Assembly: GCF_018024495.1 (NCBI RefSeq)
Contig: NZ_CP071696.1
Coordinates: 496,001-560,000 of the forward strand
Source: Agromyces archimandritae
GTDB lineage: Bacteria; Actinomycetota; Actinomycetes; Actinomycetales; Microbacteriaceae
Reading direction: 5' to 3'
DNA: 64,000 nucleotides
Shown here piece by piece: positions 36,168 through 43,700 of the stretch. The position numbers were made by a program, and so were the translations under genes. How positions within the stretch are numbered: position 1 is the first letter of the stretch; every line of letters begins with the position of its first letter. The notes under the pieces were generated by a model that made no database searches, had not been told where the DNA came from, and worked only from the letters and a program-made list of their open reading frames with translations.

Positions 36168-38410
36168 CGGCGCGGCCCTCCTTCCCGCGAGCCAGGATAG
36201 CGCCCGAACGAGTCGAGCGAGACGGCCGCACGCCACCGTTCCGCCGGCCGCCGCCCGCGCCCCAGCTCACGACGGGCGCGGGCGAGGCGCGCCCACGCGA
36301 GCTGCTCCTGATCGCGCGCCGGCTCCCCCGGGGCGAAGGCCGCCCGGTCGACGACGGCGGCGAGCACGAGGGCCTCCATGCCGCCGAACTGCGCGGCCTG
36401 CTCGGCGCGGGTCGCACCGGGGCGGATGCGGTGGCCGGCATCCCGGGCCGCATCCTCGAGCTCGTCCCAGGCACCCTCGACGCGTTCGAGGGCGGTCGGC
36501 GCCCGCTTCCGCGAACGCCGCCGGCTCGCCTTGGCGCCGATGACGGCGAGGAACGGGCTCGCCAGCAGCGCGAGGCCCAGCAGGGACCAGCCGGCGACGC
36601 GCAGGGCGCCGAGCAGCACGCCGAGCCAGGCGGGTTCATCGCCGCGCGGGTCGTCATCGCCCTCCTCGGGCTCGGCGGCGAGGTCGTCGACGGGGGTTCC
36701 CTCCGGCGGAGGCGGCAGCACGGTCTGCGGCCGGGTGACGCTCGTCGGGCGTTCGGGTTCGCGCTCCGGGATCTCGCGCGGCTCGGGGTTCGGATCGACC
36801 GGGATCCACGTGCCGTCCGAGGCCTGCACTTCGATCCACGCCTGGCGGTCGGCGCCGCGGAAGACGGTCACCCCGTCCTCCGTCTCACCGCCGAGGTAGC
36901 CGACGACGACGCGCGCCGGGAAGCCGATCTCGCGCGCGAGGAGGGCGGCGAGCACGGCGTACTGCTCGCCGTCGCCGACCATGGGCTCCTCGCTCGCGAG
37001 CTCCACGAGACGGTCGATCGCATGCCCCGAACGGCTCGGCGCGGCATCCGCATCCTGCCCGTGGCTGACGTATCCGTCGCGGCGGATGCCGCGGACCACG
37101 GCCGCGAGGCGCTCGCCCGGGCCGGTCGCATCCACCGTCCAGCGGTCGAGGAGCCGAAGCACCTCGTCGGGGGCGCGGACGGATGCCGGCATCACCGCCG
37201 TGCCGGGCACGAGTTCGGCGACGTCGCGCTCCGTCGCCGGCACGACGGAGCTCGCCGTGTACCGGTCGCCGCGGGACAGGACGGCGGAGGCGACGGCGGT
37301 GCCCGTGCCGTCGTCGAGGAAGAAGGCGTCGGCGAGCCGTTCCCGGTTCGGCCCGGCGAACTCGATCTGCTCGAGCGCGCCGATGCCCGGCACCCACGGT
37401 TCGGCGTAGCCGGCGACGACGACCTCGATGCGTTCGCGGTCGCCGGCCAGCTCGGTGCGATCCAGACGGTACGGCACGCGCACGAAGCGCCCCGAGGCCG
37501 ACCGCGATCCGCCCACCCCGTAGACGACGCCGTCGTAGGCGTCGAGCACGGCGACGCGCAGCCCGGCCCCCGCCGGCAGCCCGCGCACCTCGAGCATCGA
37601 CTCCTCGGCCGCCCCTTCCGCGAACGAGGCGCGGAACTCGGCGAGCGGGCTCACGAACGATCTGGGTTCGAACGGCGGGCGGATCTCGGTGCGCACGACG
37701 GTGCGCGGCCGCGCCGGCAGCTCGGCGGCGGCGGCCCCCGCGAGCCCGATCGCGAGCGCCGTCATCGCGGTGGCCGCGACCAGCCGGCGCGCGAGCATCC
37801 GCGCGTCGCCGCCCGCGCGCGAAGCCCCGATCCGCACGTGCAGCAACCACAGGGCGGTCACGGCGAGGAACGCGAACGCCGGCCATGCCCCCAGCACCTC
37901 GCGCGAGCTGCCGAGCGCGACGCCCGCGGCGAACAGGGCGGCCGGTGCGAGGATCGCCGCCGAACGGTGCCTGGCGCGGAGCGCCACGACGACGGCGACG
38001 ATCGCGGCGGCCAGCGTCAGGACGAACACGGGCACGAGCAGGGCACGGTACGAGCCGACGGGGATCGCGATCGTCACGAGCTGCTTCCACGACAGGACGA
38101 GCGCCGGCATCAGCTCGGCGAACCCGGCAGGCGTCGGCAGCACCCCCCACAGCGCCCGGCTCGGCACGGCGGCCGGAACCCCGAGCACGAGGACCGCCCC
38201 GAGCCCGGCGAGCGCCGTCGCCCACCGACTCGCGCCCCGCACCGCCGACCACACCCCGACGGCGAGGCCGGCGGCGACCGCGACGGCCACGGCCACGACG
38301 AACGCGGCCGATTCGTAGACCGGCCACCAGGGCAGCACGGCCACCCCGAGCGCCAGCACGAGGAGCAGGCAGGAGGCGATCCTGCGGCGGATGCCGGGGC
38401 GCATGCTCAT
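36164..38410 (-). CDS. transglutaminase-like membrane protein, catalytic triad incomplete
   Basis: A 748-residue protein. The N-terminal half holds many transmembrane helices, then an extracellular region ending in a transglutaminase-core domain, then another helix (LGVLLGALRVAGWSLLGLALL) and a basic C-terminal tail. In the core (EPMVGDGEQYAVLAALL, GFPARVVVGYLGG, RQAWIEV, WIPVDPNP) the usual Cys is Gly481 and the usual His is Gln523; only Asp539 remains. So a non-catalytic or differently acting role is likely. It overlaps DUF58 and the zinc-ribbon FHA gene by four bases each. This corresponds to tgm of PFNA-like clusters. Confidence 0.85.
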   Translation of the reverse strand: MSMRPGIRRRIASCLLLVLALGVAVLPWWPVYESAAFVVAVAVAVAAGLAVGVWSAVRGASRWATALAGLGAVLVLGVPAAVPSRALWGVLPTPAGFAELMPALVLSWKQLVTIAIPVGSYRALLVPVFVLTLAAAIVAVVVALRARHRSAAILAPAALFAAGVALGSSREVLGAWPAFAFLAVTALWLLHVRIGASRAGGDARMLARRLVAATAMTALAIGLAGAAAAELPARPRTVVRTEIRPPFEPRSFVSPLAEFRASFAEGAAEESMLEVRGLPAGAGLRVAVLDAYDGVVYGVGGSRSASGRFVRVPYRLDRTELAGDRERIEVVVAGYAEPWVPGIGALEQIEFAGPNRERLADAFFLDDGTGTAVASAVLSRGDRYTASSVVPATERDVAELVPGTAVMPASVRAPDEVLRLLDRWTVDATGPGERLAAVVRGIRRDGYVSHGQDADAAPSRSGHAIDRLVELASEEPMVGDGEQYAVLAALLAREIGFPARVVVGYLGGETEDGVTVFRGADRQAWIEVQASDGTWIPVDPNPEPREIPEREPERPTSVTRPQTVLPPPPEGTPVDDLAAEPEEGDDDPRGDEPAWLGVLLGALRVAGWSLLGLALLASPFLAVIGAKASRRRSRKRAPTALERVEGAWDELEDAARDAGHRIRPGATRAEQAAQFGGMEALVLAAVVDRAAFAPGEPARDQEQLAWARLARARRELGRGRRPAERWRAAVSLDSFGRYPGSREGGPRR

Positions 38411-39696
38411 GACGAGGCCGTCCGCTGCAGCATCGCCCGCAGTTCGGCGAGGGTGCCGATCGTGCGCACCGTGAGCCCGCCGGCGGCCCGCACCGTCGGG
38501 GCTGCGGCCGGCACGCACTCGACGGCGACGACCTCGACCCCGTTCGGCAGGCGCCGGGCGGCCTGGCGGAGTTCGGCGGTGCCGCGGAGCGAGCCGGTCA
38601 CGAGGCAGGCGAGCGAGACGCCGGGCATCGTGTCGGCGACGGCCCTCGCCGCCTCCGGCAGCCCGGCGGCCTCCTCGTCGCGTTCGACGCCGCACATGGC
38701 GTCCAGCAGCCGTTCCGGCGACACCGTCGGCAGCGAGCGCACGGCCGAATCCGTGCCCGCCGCGGCGCCCGCACGCGCGCCCGGTGCGGTCACGAGCGCC
38801 CCGAGGGAACGCGCGTCGCGGATCGCCCGCGACCCGAGCGAAGCGGCCACGCTCACCGCGAGCTCGAACTCCTCGTCATCGGCGTACGCGTCGGCCCCGG
38901 CATCGAGGAGGACGACGAGGTGGCTGCGGCGGGTCTCCTCGTACTGGCGGACCATGAAGGTGCCCGTGCGGGCCGTGCTCCGCCAGTGGATGTGCCGGCG
39001 ATCGTCGCCGGGCACGTATTCGCGCAGCGCATGGAAGGCCACATCGCTCGCCGTCAGGTCGCGCGTCTGCGCACCCTCCAGATCGCGCAGGAACCCGGTC
39101 GAGAGCGTCGGCAGGGCGATGGTGCGCGGATGCACGTACAGCACGGCCTCGCCCGAACGCACCAGCTCGCGGCGCATGAGGCCGAAGGGGTCGCCGCGCA
39201 CGCTCCGCACCGGTCCGACCGACACCACCCCGCGCCGGACGGCGGGCACCTCGAGGGAGACGTCCACGGCGCCGCCGGGCAGCATCCGCCGCACGACCTC
39301 CTCTCCGACGGGGATCTCGACGTTGCCGCCCCGGCCCGAACCCCGTCGGCCCGTGATCCGCACCGAGGCCGGGTCGCCGACGACGACCCGCTCCTGCGGC
39401 AACCCGAGCACGAGGCCGGCCCCGTTCCGCCCGAACAGCAGCACCGCCGAGACGACGAGCATCGCGGCGACGCCGGCGCCGATGACGAGGCCCTCGACCC
39501 AGCCGAACCACGCCCACAGCACGAGCGAGGCGAGCCCGCCGCCGGCCACCGCGACCCCGGTCGGGGTGACGACCGAGCGCACGGCGCGCCCCGCGGCGGC
39601 GGCCACGCTGCGGGTGCGCCGGCCGGCATCCACGAGCCCGTCGACGACGATGTAGAAGCCGCCGCCCGGCCGCCGGGGCGCGGCGCCGGTGCTCAC
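38407..39696 (-). CDS. DUF58 domain-containing membrane protein
   Basis: A 429-residue protein with two or three N-terminal hydrophobic helices (TGVAVAGGGLASLVLWAWFGW, VIGAGVAAMLVVSAVLLF) and a large soluble part with the DUF58 hallmark REYVPGDDRRHIHWRSTARTG. DUF58 proteins carry a von-Willebrand-like fold and are nearly always encoded beside a MoxR ATPase, as here. The GTG start overlaps the moxR stop (GTGA). The pair probably works in assembly or maturation of an envelope complex, acting with the transglutaminase-like protein. Confidence 0.92.
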   Translation of the reverse strand: MSTGAAPRRPGGGFYIVVDGLVDAGRRTRSVAAAAGRAVRSVVTPTGVAVAGGGLASLVLWAWFGWVEGLVIGAGVAAMLVVSAVLLFGRNGAGLVLGLPQERVVVGDPASVRITGRRGSGRGGNVEIPVGEEVVRRMLPGGAVDVSLEVPAVRRGVVSVGPVRSVRGDPFGLMRRELVRSGEAVLYVHPRTIALPTLSTGFLRDLEGAQTRDLTASDVAFHALREYVPGDDRRHIHWRSTARTGTFMVRQYEETRRSHLVVLLDAGADAYADDEEFELAVSVAASLGSRAIRDARSLGALVTAPGARAGAAAGTDSAVRSLPTVSPERLLDAMCGVERDEEAAGLPEAARAVADTMPGVSLACLVTGSLRGTAELRQAARRLPNGVEVVAVECVPAAAPTVRAAGGLTVRTIGTLAELRAMLQRTASS

Positions 39697-40664
39697 CCCG
39701 CCTGCCTCGCCGACGGAGGCGGCGTCTCGAGCAGGATGCGCCCGATGATGCCCGAGGCGCTGGCCCCGTCGAACTCGGCCTCGGGGTCGAGGATGAGCCG
39801 GTGCGAGAGCACGGATTCGGCGAGCGCCTTCACATCGTCGGGCACGACGTAGTGGCGGCCGCGGCCTGCGGCGAAGGTCTTCGCGGTGCGGATGAGCGCG
39901 AGCGCGCCGCGCACGCTCACTCCGAGGCGGACCTCGTCTGCGGTGCGCGTGGCATCCACGAGGCGGGAGACGTAGTCGTGGATCGTCGCGTCGACGTAGA
40001 CGGTGCGGGCCTCGGCGGCCATCCGCACGATGTCGGCGGCGTCGAGGACGGCCGGCACGACCTGCTCGTGGGCGCGGCGGTCGGCCCCTTCGAGGATGCG
40101 CACGGTGGAGACGTGGTCGGGGTAGCCGATCGAGGTGCGGATGAGGAAGCGGTCCAGCTGCGCCTCCGGCAGCCGGTAGGTGCCGGCCAGCTCGACCGGG
40201 TTCTGCGTGGCGATGACCATGAAGGGGTCCGGCACCGGATGGGTGACGCCGTCGACGGTGACCTGGCGTTCCTCCATGACCTCCAGGAGCGCGGACTGCG
40301 TCTTCGGGCTCGCCCGGTTGATCTCGTCGGCGAGGACGATGTTGGCGAACACGGGCCCGGCATGGAACTCGAATGCGCCCGAGCGTTGATCGTAGACGCT
40401 CACGCCCGTGATGTCGCCGGGGAGGAGGTCGGGGGTGAACTGCACCCGGTTCGCGGCGCCCGTGACGGACTGCGCCATCGCACGGGCGAGGGAGGTCTTG
40501 CCGGTGCCGGGCACGTCTTCGAGGAGGAGGTGGCCTTCGCTGAGGAGGGCCGTGAACGCGAGGCGCACGACGCGGTTCTTGCCGAGGAGCACCTGCTCGA
40601 CGGCATCGACGAGCCGATCGAGGTCGGCGGCGAAGGCGGTCGCCTGCTCGGGGGTCATGGGCAT
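39693..40664 (-). CDS. MoxR-family AAA+ ATPase
   Basis: A 323-residue cytoplasmic AAA+ ATPase of the MoxR family with Walker A (LEDVPGTGKTSLARA), Walker B (IVLADEINRASPK), sensor 1 region (VIATQNPVELAGTYRLPEAQLDRF) and the lid RHYVVPDDVKALAESVLSHRLIL. MoxR proteins act as chaperones for complex assembly, often with DUF58 proteins. The ATG at 40664 has GAGGAGG five bases upstream, a very strong site; longer upstream frames are shadows. Confidence 0.95.
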   Translation of the reverse strand: MPMTPEQATAFAADLDRLVDAVEQVLLGKNRVVRLAFTALLSEGHLLLEDVPGTGKTSLARAMAQSVTGAANRVQFTPDLLPGDITGVSVYDQRSGAFEFHAGPVFANIVLADEINRASPKTQSALLEVMEERQVTVDGVTHPVPDPFMVIATQNPVELAGTYRLPEAQLDRFLIRTSIGYPDHVSTVRILEGADRRAHEQVVPAVLDAADIVRMAAEARTVYVDATIHDYVSRLVDATRTADEVRLGVSVRGALALIRTAKTFAAGRGRHYVVPDDVKALAESVLSHRLILDPEAEFDGASASGIIGRILLETPPPSARQAG

Positions 40665-40710
40665 CGGGTCCTCCTCGCCGGGGTGGCGGTGGGCGGCCCG
40701 CCGGGGTTCG

Positions 40711-43700
40711 TCATTGCTCGAACCTCGCGACGACGCCGCCGATCTCAACATCCAACCAGACCGCGGGGGCGGTCCACTGATCGGGCCGGACCCACGACGG
40801 CCGGATCGCCCCGGGCACCGTGCAGCTCGTCCCGGTCTGCGCCCTGGCGCCCGAGGACCCGGCGACGCCGCAGCGGTAGGCGGTGACGGGGATCCCGGCG
40901 TTGTCGGGGTCGCCCGTCCACGACCAGGTGCCGGCCGCCGCGTTCCATGTCCGGCCGGGCAGGCGGAAGGTGAGCGAGGGCGAGTCGACGCCGAGCGCCG
41001 GCATCACCTCCGACCAGGCCCCGCAGCTGCCCCAGACGGTGCAGCCGCGCAATTGGAAGCGCACGGTCTCGCCGTAGGGGCGGTCGAGCAGCTGCCTCGG
41101 CCAGCTCTCGCCCTGGTAGCTGCGCCGGGTGCCGGGGATCTGGGATCCTCGCGCGTCGACGGCGACGATCTCGACCGAGGCGTGCGAGCTCGACGGCGGC
41201 CGCAGGTAGCGATCCCAGACGGGGGCGTCGGCCGAGCCGGTCATCCGCATGTCGCCGGCGAGGCCGTTCACGGCGCCGGGTGCGGGGCGGACGACTACGC
41301 CGGCGACCTCGGTGCTCGTGCAGCCGGAGCCGTTCCAGCCCCAGACGACGAAGGTGTAGCGGACCGATTCGGCACCGAGGCCGTCGACACGGAGGCTCGT
41401 CGTGCCCGGGCCGGCGTCGAAGACTTCGACGACGGTGCCGCCGGTGGATGGCCGGATGAGCTGGCCGGGGGCGGGTTCGCTGACGCGGCATGCCTGCGGG
41501 CCGCCGGGCGGGGCGGTCGCGTCGGCGGTGAGGCGCTGGACGAGGTACCCGCGCACCGGGTCGCCGTTCGGCGAGAAGGGCGCCCACGACACCGTGACCT
41601 GGCCGTTGGCCGCATCGCCGGCGACCTCGATCGTGCCGGGCACCGGCGCGCCCGAAGGGGTGCCGCTGCCGCCGGCCTCGGCCCAGCGCGAGAAGGCGGG
41701 GTAGGCCTGGTTGCGGGCGCTGACGGTGAAGGCGACGGCGGTGCCGTTGGCCAGGCCGGTCCAATCGACGCTGCAGCGGCTCCGCGTGCAGGCGGAGGCG
41801 GCGCCCAGCTGCGACTGCCTTCCGGCGACGGTGAGGACGTAGGCGTCGACGGCCGATCCGCCGCCGGTGTCGACGGGGTCCCAGGCGATGCGGAGCCCGC
41901 CGTCGATCGGCGTCGCGGCGAGCCCGCTCGGGGCCGCCGGCACGATGTCCGACCACACGGTCTCGCCGAGCGAGACGGGTGTCGAGGCGCCGACGGCGTT
42001 CCGCGCGGAGATCTGCACGTCGACGGCGTGCTCGCGACCGTTGCCGCCGGTGGGGATGCGGCAGCTCGTGGTCTCGCATTCGCTTCGCGAGACGACGGCG
42101 CCGGATGCGTCGCGGGCGACGAGTTCGAAGCCGGTGATGGGTGCGTTGTTCGCGGCGCCGGCGGCGAAGGCGACGTCGAGGCCGCGGTCGACGAAGCCGG
42201 TCAGCCGCACCGAGGAGACGGGGTCCGGGCGGTCCTGCACCGAGATCACGAGACGCCCCCAGGTGTTGCGGCTCGCATCGCCGGTGGCGTCGGCGACCTC
42301 GTAGTCGATGGCGGCGTTCACGGGCTCGGCTCCGGCGGCGACCGAGACCTCGAGTTTCGCACCGTCGTCGCCGGGCGCGACCTTCACGCCCTTCGGAAGC
42401 CCGTCGAGCCCGCGGAGGCCGACGACGCGCAGCGCCTCTCCGGGGAACGGGTTGGCGGCCCGGTCGTTGCGGAGCACGTCGACGACGGTCGTCTGCCCGC
42501 GGGTGACGACGGCCTCGTCGGCGACGGGGCGGGCCAGGGGCCGAGTGGATGCCACGACGCGCAGTTCGATCCGGCCGCCGACGCCGTCGAGCTCGCCGTC
42601 GCGCACGCCGATGCCGATGCGGCTGCGGGTGCCGATCTCGGTGCCGGGCTCGGCGGTGATCGTCAGTTTCGTCCCGTCGAGGCGGAAGCGGAATCCGGAG
42701 GGGACCGGGTCGAGCAGCCGGTAGCCCGGTGTGCCGGCCGCCTCGGGGTCGGCGTGCTGAGTGAGCCGCACCAGGTCGACCGTGCGGGTCGCACCCTGTT
42801 CGAAGTCGAGGACGCCTCCGGTGAAGCTCGGCGGCTGCCCCTCGGCGGGGGTGACCTCGATCGGCAGCACGAGGGCCGCGGTGCGGGCGTCCGGGTCGCC
42901 GGCCTCCCCGTCGACGACGGTGAAGGCGATGGATGCCGGCCCGAAGTACCCGGGTTCGCTGCGGTAGCGGAGCGTCACGGCATCCGTCGCCGCCGCTTCG
43001 CCGTCGCTGTGAGTGGCCTCGACCTCCGCCCGATCGACCAGCCGCACGGTGCGGCCGGCGGCCGCCACGACGACGTCCTCGAGCGGGATGCGGGTCTCCT
43101 GCCCGCTGGCCACGACGATGGCCGGCGCGTCTTTGCGCAGTTGCGGGATCGCGTCGGCGCTGCCCGGGATGCGGATGACGGCGTAGGCGCGACGCTCCGG
43201 GTCGCCGGGCACGCCGACGGCGAACGGCACGACCCGGCCGCGTTCGGCGACCTCGACCCGCACCTTGCCGTCGGCGCGCACGCTCGCACCGGCGTCGAAT
43301 CCGGCCAGGAGCGACACCTCGAGCCCGGCGGTGCCGCGTTCGGGTACGAAGACGTTGCGCAACACGTCGACGTCGACGCTGGCCCGGTCCTGGATGTCGG
43401 AGAGGGTGAGGACGGTGTCGGATGCGACGGGCGGCACCGGCGGGGCGTCGGCGTCGACCTCGACGACGAGGAAGCTGGAGGCCGTCGCACGCTGTTCGTT
43501 CTCGATGGTCGTGACGAAGCCGTAACTGCCCTCTGCTTCGGGCGCTTCGACCCGGACGAGTTCGCCGTCGACTTCGGCGCGGGCCTGGCCGGTCGGCTCG
43601 ATGCCGACGAGGCGCAGGGTGCCGCCGCCGGGGTCGGAGTCGTTGGCGAGCACCCGAACGGCCACCTGGGCGCCCGGGCGTACGGTGACGGCGTCTTCGA

